A stretch of DNA of 64,000 nt. Origin: Rhodobacterales bacterium. Lineage in GTDB: Bacteria > Pseudomonadota > Alphaproteobacteria > Rhodobacterales > Rhodobacteraceae. Position numbers and translations under genes: made by a program. A model generated the notes under the pieces. That model was not told the origin of the DNA, searched no databases, and worked only from the letters and a program-made list of their open reading frames with translations. Shown one piece after another: positions 1-11,136 of this stretch. The stretch is taken from NCBI GenBank assembly GCA_002746935.1, contig PDRW01000032.1:1-64000 (forward strand). Reading direction: 5' to 3'. Positions within the stretch are counted from its first letter, which is position 1. Every line of letters begins with the position of its first letter.

Positions 1-299
1 GATCCCGGGCACATAATCGCCGGGCTTGCACAGCACCACCGTGATGCCCTCACGCGCATTCGGCGCCCCGCAGACGATCTGCTTCTCGCCCTCGTCGGTG
101 GCCACGGTGCAGACCCGCAGCCGGTCGGCATCGGGGTGTTGCTCGGCATGGGTGACCTTCGCCAGCGTGAAGGCGCGCAGCCGGTCGGCCGGGTTGATGA
201 CCTCTTCCACCTCAAGCCCGAGGTCGGTCAGCGCATCGGCGATCTCCTCCACGGAAGCCGTGGTGTCGAGATGGTCTTTCAGCCAGGAGAGGGTGAATT

Positions 300-303
<4 letters not shown>
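1..303 (-). CDS. pheT: Phenylalanine-tRNA ligase beta subunit, N-terminal part (cut by window edge)
   Basis: Beta chain of the (alpha-beta)2 phenylalanyl-tRNA synthetase that charges tRNA-Phe in the cytoplasm. Only the first 101 codons lie in the window. They begin [13 protein letters not shown] and run into the tRNA-binding (EMAP-like) fold from about residue 39, with the family-typical [10 protein letters not shown] and IVCGAPN segments. The ATG overlaps the TGA of the preceding 87-residue gene by four bases (ATGA), so translation is probably coupled. Identity is secure; the rest of the gene is outside the window. Confidence 0.95.
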
Positions 304-1559
<1,256 letters not shown>

Positions 1560-1633
1560 CTCGCATTCCTTCCAAAGGTTGCGGTGTTGCTAGCGCAGCT
1601 TTGGCTGGGCGACAAGGCTGGGGGCCGAATTGG

Positions 1634-2245
1634 CTAACGCTCCGTGAAGGCGCGCCACCCCTGGACAAGGCGCGTCAGCGCGGTGACCCAGCAGGCGGCG
1701 GCGAAGGCCAGTGCGAGCGGGGCGAAGGCGCCGGGCCAGAGGCACATGGCGGCGAAGACCGCGATGGTCTCGGCGCCTTCGGTCAGCCCGCCCAAGTAGG
1801 CGATGCCCTTGTCGCGGGGCCTTGGCGGCGGGGTGCCGCTTTGGGCCGAGACCGCCGCAAAGGTGAGGAAGCTGGCGCCGGTGGCCATGAACGAGGCGAT
1901 CAGCACCGCCGCCGGAAGCGCGTTCCGGCCCGGGTCGGCGAGGGCGAAGCCGAGGGGAAACAGCGCGTAGAAGATGAAGTCGAGCGCGATGTCGACGAAG
2001 GCGCCGCGGTGGGTGGGGCCGGTGGCGCGGGCAATCTCGCCGTCAAGCCCGTCGGCCAGCCGGTTGGCGGCGAGCAGCGCCAGGCCCCAGAGGCTGTGCC
2101 CCAGCGCCACGGCGCACAGGGCGGCGAGGCCCAGCGCGAAGCCTGCAAGGGTCACATGATCGGCCCGGATGCCGCGCGCGGCCAGCGCATGTGCGGGCGG
2201 GCCGAGAAGCCGGGTGGTGAGCGGTTGCAAGGCGGCGTCGAACAT
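1634..2245 (-). CDS. CDP-alcohol phosphatidyltransferase family membrane protein
   Basis: A 203-residue integral membrane enzyme. The family signature D-G-x2-A-R-x8-G-x3-D-x3-D is seen as DGEIARATGPTHRGAFVDIA followed by LD, near residues 68-90. Family members transfer a phosphoalcohol from a CDP-alcohol to a second alcohol, for example in phospholipid synthesis. The remaining sequence is mostly hydrophobic helices. It lies between rplT and pheS on the same strand but downstream of a strong terminator, so it is probably transcribed independently of the ribosomal genes. The exact substrate cannot be read from the sequence. Confidence 0.85.
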   Translation of the reverse strand: MFDAALQPLTTRLLGPPAHALAARGIRADHVTLAGFALGLAALCAVALGHSLWGLALLAANRLADGLDGEIARATGPTHRGAFVDIALDFIFYALFPLGFALADPGRNALPAAVLIASFMATGASFLTFAAVSAQSGTPPPRPRDKGIAYLGGLTEGAETIAVFAAMCLWPGAFAPLALAFAAACWVTALTRLVQGWRAFTER

Positions 2246-2330
2246 GTGCTAACGGCGTAGGGCGATGACATTCCTCATGGCGCGAGTGGAGGCCGGAGCC
2301 GGGGCCGTGTCAACCGCGTTGCCGCCCAGG

Positions 2331-2360
2331 AAAAACCGCGCGCCCCCGGGGGGCACGCGG
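2331..2360 (-). terminator. Rho-independent terminator of rpmI-rplT
   Basis: Read on the minus strand, a GC-rich hairpin (CCGCGTGCCCCC pairing with GGGGGCGCGCGG, one G-U pair) is followed directly by TTTTT. It lies 27 bases after the rplT stop. It should end the rpmI-rplT message and separate it from the downstream phosphatidyltransferase and pheST. Confidence 0.8.
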
Positions 2361-2386
2361 CTCATCCTTTCGAAACCCGGCAAGCC

Positions 2387-2749
2387 TCAGGCCAGCGCGG
2401 CCTTGGCCTTGTCGACGATGGTGCCGAAAGCGGCGGGTTCGTTGACGGCGAGATCGGCGAGCACCTTGCGGTCAACCTCGATCCCGGCCTTTGCCAGCCC
2501 GTTGATGAAGCGCGAATAGGTCAGCGCCTCGTCATGGGCGCGCACCGCGGCGTTGATCCGCTGGATCCACAGCGAGCGGAAATTGCGCTTGCGGTTCTTG
2601 CGGTCGCGGGTTGCGTACTGGTTGGCCTTGTCGACGGCCTGGGTCGCGGTCTTGAACGCGGTGGAGCGACGGCCGTAATAGCCTTTCGCAGCGTCGAGAA
2701 CCTTCTTGTGACGGGCGTGGGTCGTGGTTCCACCTTTGACACGGGGCAT
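2387..2749 (-). CDS. rplT: 50S ribosomal protein L20
   Basis: A 120-residue basic protein of the large ribosomal subunit that binds 23S rRNA early in assembly. It starts [20 protein letters not shown] and has the conserved [12 protein letters not shown] and [13 protein letters not shown] segments; the length is normal for L20. It follows rpmI by 12 bases in the usual L35-L20 pair. infC, often next to this pair in other bacteria, is not in the window. In some bacteria L20 represses this operon post-transcriptionally; I see no clear leader structure to claim that here. Confidence 0.98.
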   Translation of the reverse strand: MPRVKGGTTTHARHKKVLDAAKGYYGRRSTAFKTATQAVDKANQYATRDRKNRKRNFRSLWIQRINAAVRAHDEALTYSRFINGLAKAGIEVDRKVLADLAVNEPAAFGTIVDKAKAALA

Positions 2750-2761
2750 GTGCGGACCTCC

Positions 2762-2962
2762 TCAGCGCGAATAGGGCATCATCGGCTTGATGATCTTCTC
2801 ATCAGCCTTCGACAGCATCTCGGTTCCCCGCGCCTGGCGGATGAACTTGGTGGTGCGCTTGATCATGCCGTGCCGCTTGCCGGCGGGGCCGCGCTTGATC
2901 CGGCCACTGGCCGTGAACTTGAACCGCTTCTTGCAGCTCGATTTCGTCTTCATCTTGGGCAT
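2762..2962 (-). CDS. rpmI: 50S ribosomal protein L35
   Basis: A 66-residue, highly basic ribosomal protein. [20 protein letters not shown] and the [16 protein letters not shown] stretch are diagnostic. It is the first gene of the rpmI-rplT unit, which ends at the terminator at 2331-2360. An AAGGAGACCG-type ribosome-binding site precedes the ATG. Confidence 0.98.
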   Translation of the reverse strand: MPKMKTKSSCKKRFKFTASGRIKRGPAGKRHGMIKRTTKFIRQARGTEMLSKADEKIIKPMMPYSR

Positions 2963-3236
2963 TTCGGTCTCCTTCGAGTTACCCGTTCATGCGCGACCCG
3001 GCATGCCACTCGGGCCGGCCGCGCGGCTGAAGCGCCTCCTATAGGCCCGAACCCCCCGCCAGGCAAGGCCAAAGCTCAGCCTGCGGCGCGCGTTCCGGCC
3101 AATGCGCAACAAACCTGCCCGGGCCGCGCGCCTGCGGGGCCTGTCCGGATGACAGGCTGCGGCAGATCGTTTAAGCATCGCAATGGCAAGACAATTCCCG
3201 GCCGAGGCCGGCAAGACCAAGGAGCAGCCCGAGCCA

Positions 3237-3848
3237 ATGCGCCGCCTGACCATCCTGCTCATCGCCCTTCTCGGGCTTGCCTCCTGTGCCGCCGGGCCGA
3301 ACCGGGCGCCGGAAGAAACCGCGAAACCGGGCGAGATGGTGAGCACGCCTCACTACCGAAGCCCGAACCCGCCGACGCTCTCGCTGCTTACCGAGATCAA
3401 TCTGGAATCGGGCAACGGCGGCCACACGGCGCTGCTGGTGGACGCCAGCGAACGGGTGGTCTTCGACCCTGCGGGCAGCTTCAGACATCCGCAGATGAAC
3501 CGGCAGGACGACGTGTTTTACGGCATGAACGACCGGGCGGTGAATGTCTTCATCGACTATTACTCACGCGGCGTCTGGAAAGTCGTGCGCCAGGACATCC
3601 GGGTATCGGAGGAGACGGCGGAACAGGCGCTGGAACTGGTCACGACGCATGGCCGGGTGCGCAAGGCGTTCTGCACCAGTTCGACCTCGAAGCTGCTGTC
3701 ACGGCTGCCGGGCTTCGAGCGGATCCATGGCACGATGTTCCCGGTGTCGCTGATGAACCAGGTTGCCGGGCTCGAAGGGGTGACAAGTTCGACCTACCAC
3801 GACATGCGCTTCAACAGCCGGGGCCAGCTGGTCGCCGCCAACAACTGA
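3237..3848 (+). CDS. Putative lipoprotein of unknown function
   Basis: A 203-residue protein beginning MRRLTILLIALLGLASCAAG, a signal peptide with a lipobox (LASC), so it is predicted to be lipid-anchored after export. The ATG at 3237 is preferred over an upstream in-frame ATG (3183) because it directly precedes the signal sequence and has AAGGAGC upstream. The mature part contains TEINLESGNGGHTALLVDAS and a possible Cys at VRKAFCTSS. The pattern H-T-A-L-L and a later F-C-x-S-S-T resembles the layout of small papain-fold or NlpC-like proteins, but this is only a hint. It stands alone, convergent with azlD. Confidence 0.75.
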   Translation: MRRLTILLIALLGLASCAAGPNRAPEETAKPGEMVSTPHYRSPNPPTLSLLTEINLESGNGGHTALLVDASERVVFDPAGSFRHPQMNRQDDVFYGMNDRAVNVFIDYYSRGVWKVVRQDIRVSEETAEQALELVTTHGRVRKAFCTSSTSKLLSRLPGFERIHGTMFPVSLMNQVAGLEGVTSSTYHDMRFNSRGQLVAANN

Positions 3849-3908
3849 GCGGGTCCGGCAACACCCCAGGTGCCGGGCTCTGGCCGGGCTCGCGCCATCG
3901 CTGCCGTG

Positions 3909-4238
3909 TCAGAACCCGGCCCAGATGAAGCCATAGAGCGCGGCGGCCCCGGCAAAGATCGCCCAGAGCGTGTTGCGCAGCACAAGCCCCGCCCCGACGG
4001 TGACAGCAGCGGCGGCGAGCCGCGCCGGATCGGGCGTGCCGCCGGTGGCTTCCGGGAACAGAACCAGCGGGGCCACCAGCCCCGGGATCACCGCGACCGG
4101 CGTGTAATGCAGAAGACGCAACAGCCAGCGCGGCAGGGGCCGGTCGCCTGCCAGCCCAAGGAAGGAAAACCGGATCAGAAAGGTTCCGGCGGCAAGCGCG
4201 GCGATGATCGTCCAGACCTGGGTGCCCTCCGGGATCAT
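3909..4238 (-). CDS. azlD: AzlD family small membrane protein
   Basis: A 109-residue hydrophobic protein. AzlD proteins are the small partner of AzlC in branched-chain amino acid or related export. The sequence shows three to four membrane helices and the family-like segments GTFLIRFSFLGLAG and LHYTPVAVIPGLVAPL. Its ATG overlaps the azlC stop (ATGA at 4235-4238), so the two are co-translated, as expected for subunits of one exporter. The substrate is not determinable from sequence. Confidence 0.88.
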   Translation of the reverse strand: MIPEGTQVWTIIAALAAGTFLIRFSFLGLAGDRPLPRWLLRLLHYTPVAVIPGLVAPLVLFPEATGGTPDPARLAAAAVTVGAGLVLRNTLWAIFAGAAALYGFIWAGF

Positions 4239-4969
4239 GGGCTTTTCTCCCGTTTTCCCCGCGCCCCGTGCCGTTCGAGCAGCACTTCGCTGCCCGCGCC
4301 TGCCCCCATCGCCACCGCTGCGGCCACCAGCAACCCCGCACCGTTCGGCAGGCCCGACAGCGTCAGGGCAACGGTGATGGAGGTGAGCGCGGCCACCACA
4401 TGCGGCAGGGTCTTGAGCATCGGCGCCACCATCGCGAGAAAGGTGATCGGCATGGCGAAGTCGAGCGCGAATTCCTCCGGGATCGCCTGCCCCACCAGCG
4501 CGCCCGCGAACGTCGCCGCATACCAGACCGGCGCGATCAGCAGCATCGTTCCGAAATAATAGGCATAGCGCGCCGGGGTGGGCAGCCCGGGTTCGGCCAT
4601 GAACCTTTGCGTGGCCAGCAGAAAGGACTGGTCGACCAGCAGATAGGCCGCGAGCGCACGTTTCCACAGCGGCGCCCCGCCGAGCCAGGGGGTGATCGCC
4701 GCCGAATACATCGCCATGCGCAGGTTTACCGCCAGCGCCGTGGCAAGCACCATCGCCACCGGGGCGGTATCGGCCATCTGCTGGAGCGCGGCGAACTGCG
4801 CCGCCCCCGCGATGACCAGCACGGTGAACCCCATGACCTCGGCGAGATTGAGCCCCGCCTCGGTCGCCACCACGCCAAACAGCATGGCGAAAGGCGCGAT
4901 GACCAGCACGAAGGGCAGCGAGTCGCGCGCGCCTTGCCACAGCAGCGATCTGGTCTGGTATCGGGTCAT
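4235..4969 (-). CDS. azlC: AzlC family branched-chain amino acid exporter subunit
   Basis: A 244-residue membrane protein, the large subunit of the AzlCD exporter (LIV-E family). Diagnostic stretches are LPFVLVIAPFAMLFGVVATE near the N-terminus, AGAAQFAALQQMADTAP and AVNLRMAMYSAAITPWL in the middle. The ATG at 4969 is chosen because the upstream extension reads as a low-complexity shadow of the divergent mobA region. It forms a two-gene unit with azlD and is divergent from mobA. Confidence 0.9.
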   Translation of the reverse strand: MTRYQTRSLLWQGARDSLPFVLVIAPFAMLFGVVATEAGLNLAEVMGFTVLVIAGAAQFAALQQMADTAPVAMVLATALAVNLRMAMYSAAITPWLGGAPLWKRALAAYLLVDQSFLLATQRFMAEPGLPTPARYAYYFGTMLLIAPVWYAATFAGALVGQAIPEEFALDFAMPITFLAMVAPMLKTLPHVVAALTSITVALTLSGLPNGAGLLVAAAVAMGAGAGSEVLLERHGARGKREKSP

Positions 4970-5083
4970 GGCTCGCCTTAGGTTCCGGCAGGAAGCGGTA
5001 GGGGGTATTGCGCAAAGATGCAATCGGGCAGAGCCGAACGACGCGAAGGGCTGTCGCCGGAAAGGGCGCCGGTGGAGGGGACA

Positions 5084-5680
5084 ATGACCCTCTGCGGGGT
5101 GATCCTTGCGGGCGGGCGCGGGCGCAGGATGGGCGGGGCCGACAAGGCGCTGCTCGAGCTCGGCGGTGTGCCGATGATCGCCCGGGTGATCGCCCGGCTC
5201 GGCCCCCAGGTCGATGCGCTTGCGATCAGTGCCAATGGCGCGCCCGGGCGGTTTGCCGGTTTCGGCCTGCCGGTGCTGCCCGACACCATCGCAGGCCACC
5301 CCGGCCCGCTCGCCGGGCTGCTGGCGGGGATGCGCTGGGCCGAAGCCGAAGGGGCGAGCCACATCGTCACCGCCGCAACCGACACGCCCTTCCTGCCCGC
5401 CGACCTCGTCGGGCGTCTCGGCAGCGCGCGAGGTGCCCCGATCGCACTGGCCGAAACCGCCCGGGGCCTGCACCCGACCTTCGGTCTCTGGCCGGTCAGC
5501 CTCGCAGGCGCCCTCGCCGAAGCGCTGGAAGCGGGCACACGTCGCGTCGGGGCCTGGGCGCTGGAGCAGGGCGCGGCAAGGGTGCGTTTCCCCGCCGGCC
5601 CGCCGGATCCGTTCTTCAACATCAACACCCCTGCCGATATGGAGGCAGCGGCGTGTATTCTCGCAAAGGAGCATCCATGA
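5084..5680 (+). CDS. mobA: Molybdenum cofactor guanylyltransferase
   Basis: Attaches GMP from GTP to molybdopterin to give the guanine dinucleotide cofactor. The 198-residue product begins MTLCGVILAGGRGRRMGGAD, the nucleotide-binding G-x-G-x-R-M-G signature, with KALLEL immediately after, and has TAATDTPFLPADL as the metal-binding Asp region. The ATG at 5084 is preceded by GGAGGGG, which fixes the start; an upstream ATG gives an unlikely extension. The last codons overlap the mobB-moeA ATG (ATGA at 5677-5680). Confidence 0.93.
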   Translation: MTLCGVILAGGRGRRMGGADKALLELGGVPMIARVIARLGPQVDALAISANGAPGRFAGFGLPVLPDTIAGHPGPLAGLLAGMRWAEAEGASHIVTAATDTPFLPADLVGRLGSARGAPIALAETARGLHPTFGLWPVSLAGALAEALEAGTRRVGAWALEQGAARVRFPAGPPDPFFNINTPADMEAAACILAKEHP

Positions 5681-7434
5681 AAATCTACGGCGTGGTCGGG
5701 TGGAAGAACGCAGGCAAGACCGGGCTGATGGAGCGGCTCGTGGCCGAGATCGCGGGGCGTGGCCTGCGCGTGTCCACGGTCAAGCACGCCCACCATGCCT
5801 TCGATCTCGACCGCCCGGGCAAGGACAGCCACCGCCACCGCGATGCGGGCGCGAGCGAAGTGTTGCTGGCGTCCTACAAGCGCTGGGCACTGCTGCACGA
5901 GCTGGGCGAGGCGGAGGAACCGCCGATGGAGGCGCTGCTGGCCAAGCTCGCGCCCTGCGACATCGTGCTGGTCGAGGGCTACAAGCGCGACAGCCATGCC
6001 AAGATCGAGGTGTTCCGCGCCGAGACCGGTCATGCGCTGATCCAGCCCGGCGACCCCACCGTGCGGGCCATTGCCACCGACACGCCGCTCGACGGGCTCC
6101 CGGTGCCGCTGTTCGATCTCGACGACACCCGCGCGATTGCCGATTTCATCCTCGCCGAGACCGGTCTCGGGGCGGAGCGCCCGGCGGGGCTTGCAGGCGA
6201 ATGCTTCAAACCCCGGGCCACCGGCGCGCTGGCCACCGTGGCCGAGACGGAGACCATGCTGCGGGCCAGCCTGCGTCCGGTGGCCGTGCCGGAGCGGGTG
6301 CCGCTCGGCGCGGCGCAGGGCCGTGTGCTGGCCGCCGAGGCCCGCGCCCGCCGCGACAACCCGCCCGCCGCCAATTCGGCGATGGACGGCTATGGCTTTG
6401 CGCAGGCGAGCCTGCCCGCCGCAGGCGTGGCGCGGCTTGCGCTGGTCGAAGGGCGGTCGGCCGCCGGGGCGCCTTATCCGGGCGTGGTACCGCCGGGGGG
6501 GGCGGTGCGCATTCTGACCGGGGCGCTGCTGCCGGAGGGCGTCGACACGGTGGTGATGCAGGAGAAGGTCACGCCGGAGCCGGGGGCGATCCGGTTCGGG
6601 GCCGGGATCGAAAAGGGGGCCAACACCCGCGCGCAGGGCGAAGACATTGCCGCCGGGGCCGTGGCGCTTGCCCGCGGCAGCCGGATCGGCGCCGCTGAAA
6701 TCGGCCTTGCTGCCGCCGTCGGACTCGGCGAACTCACCGTATATGGCCGCCTGCGCGTCGGCGTGCTGTCGACCGGCGACGAGCTTGCCGCCCCGGGCAG
6801 CAGCGCCGGTCCGGCCCGCACCTATGACGCCAACCGCCCGATGCTGCGCGCGCTGGTGGCGGGCTGGGGGCATGAGGCGGTGGACCTTGGCCATATCGGC
6901 GACGATCGCGACGCGCTGCGGGCGGCTTTTGACGGTCTTGCGGGCCGGGTCGATGCGCTGCTCACCTCCGGGGGCGCTTCGGCGGGCGACGAAGACCATG
7001 TGTCGGCGCTGCTGCGCGAGGAGGGGCAGCTTGCGCAATGGCGGGTGGCAATGAAGCCGGGCAAGCCGCTGTTGCTGGCACAATGGAACCGCGTGCCGGT
7101 TTTCGGCCTGCCGGGCAACCCGGTTTCGGCCTTCGCCACCGCGCTGATCTTCGTCCGGCCCGCGCTGTCGGTTCTGGCGGGGGGGGCGTGGCTTTCGCGG
7201 CAGGGCTTCGCGGTGCCTGCCGGGTTTTCGCTCGCCAAACGCGCGGGCCGGCGCGAGTTTCTGCGCGCGCGCCTGGGCAAAGACGGCCGCGCGGAGCTGT
7301 TCCGTTCGGCAAGCTCCGGCATGATTTCGTCGCTGGTCTGGGGCGAGGGGCTGGTCGAATTGCCGGAAGACGCCTGCGAGATCGCCCCGGGCGACAGGGT
7401 GCGCTTTCTGCCGTTTTCAGGCTTCGGGCTGTGA
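5677..7434 (+). CDS. mobB-moeA: MobB-MoeA fusion: GTP-binding adaptor plus molybdopterin molybdotransferase
   Basis: One uninterrupted 585-residue ORF carries two enzymes. Residues 1-165 or so are MobB: P-loop GWKNAGKTGLMERLV, VKHAHHAFDLD and VEGYKRDSHAK. Residues from about 185 to the end are MoeA, which inserts molybdate into adenylated molybdopterin: NPPAANSAMDGY, VGVLSTGDELAAPG, TSGGASAGDEDHV, MKPGKPLL and GLPGNPVSAFATA are all present. The start ATG overlaps the mobA stop, so mobA-mobB-moeA form one translationally coupled cofactor operon. A similar fusion is annotated in other Rhodobacteraceae, to my recollection. No frameshift separates the two parts. Confidence 0.93.
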   Translation: MKIYGVVGWKNAGKTGLMERLVAEIAGRGLRVSTVKHAHHAFDLDRPGKDSHRHRDAGASEVLLASYKRWALLHELGEAEEPPMEALLAKLAPCDIVLVEGYKRDSHAKIEVFRAETGHALIQPGDPTVRAIATDTPLDGLPVPLFDLDDTRAIADFILAETGLGAERPAGLAGECFKPRATGALATVAETETMLRASLRPVAVPERVPLGAAQGRVLAAEARARRDNPPAANSAMDGYGFAQASLPAAGVARLALVEGRSAAGAPYPGVVPPGGAVRILTGALLPEGVDTVVMQEKVTPEPGAIRFGAGIEKGANTRAQGEDIAAGAVALARGSRIGAAEIGLAAAVGLGELTVYGRLRVGVLSTGDELAAPGSSAGPARTYDANRPMLRALVAGWGHEAVDLGHIGDDRDALRAAFDGLAGRVDALLTSGGASAGDEDHVSALLREEGQLAQWRVAMKPGKPLLLAQWNRVPVFGLPGNPVSAFATALIFVRPALSVLAGGAWLSRQGFAVPAGFSLAKRAGRREFLRARLGKDGRAELFRSASSGMISSLVWGEGLVELPEDACEIAPGDRVRFLPFSGFGL

Positions 7435-7454
7435 AGCCGCACGGCTCCTGACCG

Positions 7455-7479
7455 CGTGAGGGGCAAAGCCTCTCTCACG
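7455..7479. terminator. Hairpin between convergent moeA and membrane protein gene
   Basis: An imperfect inverted repeat (CGTGAGGGGC and GCCTCTCTCACG around AAA) sits 20 bases past the moeA stop and 11 bases before the stop of the convergent gene at 7491. No T-run follows on either strand, so it is at best a weak or Rho-assisted end. Confidence 0.4.
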
Positions 7480-7490
7480 TGGTGGCCGGA

Positions 7491-8555
7491 TCAGCCCGCT
7501 TCGAAGGCGCCGGTGACCCGGCCCAGAAGCATGAAGGCGCGCGAAGTGCGGGTGGTGGCGAAACGGTCGATCTGCGCATCGTTCATCCGCGGCTCGGCCT
7601 CTGCCAGAACGGCATCATATTCGCGCAGGAAATGCAGTGCCGCGTCGCGGAAGGTTTCGTCGGATTTCATGCGCCCCGCCGACAGCGCCAGCGACGAGCG
7701 GTCATTGATGCCCGCGAGCGCGGCGACAGGCTGGCCGCGTGTGCCGCGGGCGAAGGCGCGCCAGGCCCCGGGCGGCGCCGGGGAAGGTTCGAGATCGTCC
7801 ATGTAGATCCCGTCCTGACTGAGCAGCGTCAGCACATCCTGCGCGGCCTGGATCAGGGTGGCAACCTTGCGGTCGACAAGCGTGCGCCTCAGCGCTTCGA
7901 AACCGGCCTCGTCCTCGGCGTTTTCGGGGAAGTTGATCGCGCGGATCAGATCGTCGATGTCAACCTTCGGGGTCTTGTCGGCGCCGGCATCGAGGCCAAG
8001 ATCCGGCTGGTTGTCTTGCGGCACTTTTTCCGGCGCGGCGGCTTCCGGTTCGCTCGCCGGGCTCACGTCGCGCATGGTTTCGGGTTCCGGCTCCGGCGTG
8101 GCCGCCGTCGTGCCGCGCTGCCGGCTGGAGGTGAAGGCCGGAATGTCATCACTGCCGATCCGCGGCGTCTGTTCGTCGCGGGGCGGCGGGTTCAGCGCCT
8201 GAAACTCCTGCACCTCGATCAGCACCTTGCGCATTGCGCTCATCGAAGCCTGAAGCCGCTCGCTCTCGTCGGTCACGATCCGGGCGGAGCGCACCGAAGC
8301 GACCGCGAGCCACACCACCGCGACCGGCACCAGTACAGAGGCCACCACGAGCACGAAGCCGATCCCGTTCTTTTCGGTTTCGCCCCCGGTTCCCCCGGTC
8401 CCCCCGGAGCCGCCAAGGCCGAAGAAGAAGACGGCGCAGAACAGCACCCAGACCACGGCAAAAACGAAGGTGCCGATTTCGGCGGGGCTTGCCTTTCGTG
8501 GCCGGGAGGGCCCGCAGGCCCGCAAATCCGCTTCGTCGCGATAGTTGTCGCTCAT
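7491..8555 (-). CDS. Conserved two-helix membrane protein of unknown function
   Basis: A 354-residue protein I cannot name. Two membrane helices are clear (about residues 27-49 and 65-87), separated by a Gly/Thr-rich loop (GLGGSGGTGGTGG). Residues 95-205 are polar and Pro/Glu-rich, likely a flexible linker, and residues 205-354 look like a soluble helical domain. With both helices near the N-terminus, the long tail is probably cytoplasmic. It ends 37 bases upstream of greA's stop region on the same strand, and could share a transcript with greA. Confidence 0.7.
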   Translation of the reverse strand: MSDNYRDEADLRACGPSRPRKASPAEIGTFVFAVVWVLFCAVFFFGLGGSGGTGGTGGETEKNGIGFVLVVASVLVPVAVVWLAVASVRSARIVTDESERLQASMSAMRKVLIEVQEFQALNPPPRDEQTPRIGSDDIPAFTSSRQRGTTAATPEPEPETMRDVSPASEPEAAAPEKVPQDNQPDLGLDAGADKTPKVDIDDLIRAINFPENAEDEAGFEALRRTLVDRKVATLIQAAQDVLTLLSQDGIYMDDLEPSPAPPGAWRAFARGTRGQPVAALAGINDRSSLALSAGRMKSDETFRDAALHFLREYDAVLAEAEPRMNDAQIDRFATTRTSRAFMLLGRVTGAFEAG

Positions 8556-8592
8556 GCTCTTGCCTTCTCCGGCGACCGGGGCTGCCGGCGCC

Positions 8593-9063
8593 TCAGATAT
8601 ACTCGACCGAAAGAATTTCGTAGGATTTCGCGCCGCCCGGCGTGCGCACCTCGACGCTGTCGCCCTCGTCCTTGCCGATCAGGGCGCGGGCCAGCGGCGA
8701 CTTGATGTTGAGCCGGCCCTGCTCGATGTCTGCCTCGGGTTCGCCGACGATCTGATAGCTGCGCTCCTCGTCGGTGTCTTCATCGACAAGCTGCACGGTG
8801 GCGCCGAACTTGACACTGCCCGAGAGCTTGCCCGGGTCGATCACCTCGGCAAGGCCAAGGATGCCCTCGAGCTCCTTCACACGGCCTTCGATGAACCCCT
8901 GTTTCTCGCGCGCGGCGTGGTATTCGGCGTTTTCCGAAAGATCGCCATGCTCGCGCGCCTCCGCGATCGCCCGGATCACCGCCGGGCGTTCGACCGATTT
9001 CAGGGTCTTCAACTCGTCGTTCAGCGCGCTGTGTCCCGCACGGGTGATGAGGATCTTCTCCAT
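8593..9063 (-). CDS. greA: Transcription elongation factor GreA
   Basis: A 156-residue factor that enters the RNA polymerase secondary channel and promotes cleavage of backtracked RNA. The N-terminal coiled coil carries the acidic tip region ([20 protein letters not shown]), where the conserved D and E that act at the active site are visible, and the C-terminal half is the FKBP-like domain ([20 protein letters not shown]). The ATG at 9063 gives the normal family length. Confidence 0.96.
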   Translation of the reverse strand: MEKILITRAGHSALNDELKTLKSVERPAVIRAIAEAREHGDLSENAEYHAAREKQGFIEGRVKELEGILGLAEVIDPGKLSGSVKFGATVQLVDEDTDEERSYQIVGEPEADIEQGRLNIKSPLARALIGKDEGDSVEVRTPGGAKSYEILSVEYI

Positions 9064-9373
9064 TGAGCCTCTTGCCTTCGCTTTTTCCGGCCTGCCGCGT
9101 CTGGTCGCCGCTTCCGGTGTGGCTTGTCCCCGGAATCTGCCGGAGAAACGCAAAAATGCCGCGTCTCGACCGAAACGCGACTGTTCCGGGGGCGACAGAA
9201 AAGCAAAACAGCGCGATTTGCAACGGAATTGTTTCCATGACCCACCTGCGGGCCCTGCGCCGCCGGGCGTGATGCTGCCCGGAATGCATCCTGACAGCGA
9301 TTGCCTGCCGCGCGATTGACCCAGCGAAGCCGGGCAGGTACCAGTCTGGAGTGGTTTTTGAAGGGAGGAAATC
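9064..9373. other. Intergenic region between divergent greA and ETF-QO gene
   Basis: This 310-base stretch separates two divergent genes and must hold both promoters. The right end has a strong ribosome-binding site (GAAGGGAGGAAATC) for the ETF-QO start. I see no convincing ORF, RNA gene or long repeat in it. Confidence 0.6.
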
Positions 9374-11023
<1,650 letters not shown>

Positions 11024-11069
11024 GGCCCGATTGCAAGGCCGGGTCTCGGCGGAAGAAACAAGGGGGCAC

Positions 11070-11089
11070 GCCCCGGATTGATCCGGGGC
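11070..11089. repeat. Inverted repeat between ETF-QO and TPR protein genes
   Basis: A perfect 9-bp stem (GCCCCGGAT / ATCCGGGGC) with a 2-base loop lies 46 bases after the ETF-QO stop. No T-run follows, so it may be a mRNA 3'-end stabiliser or a Rho-associated end and not a simple intrinsic terminator. Confidence 0.45.
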
Positions 11090-11136
11090 GCTCCGGCGCA
11101 TAGGTTGGCCTCAACCTTTCGGAACGGAGCCTTTCC

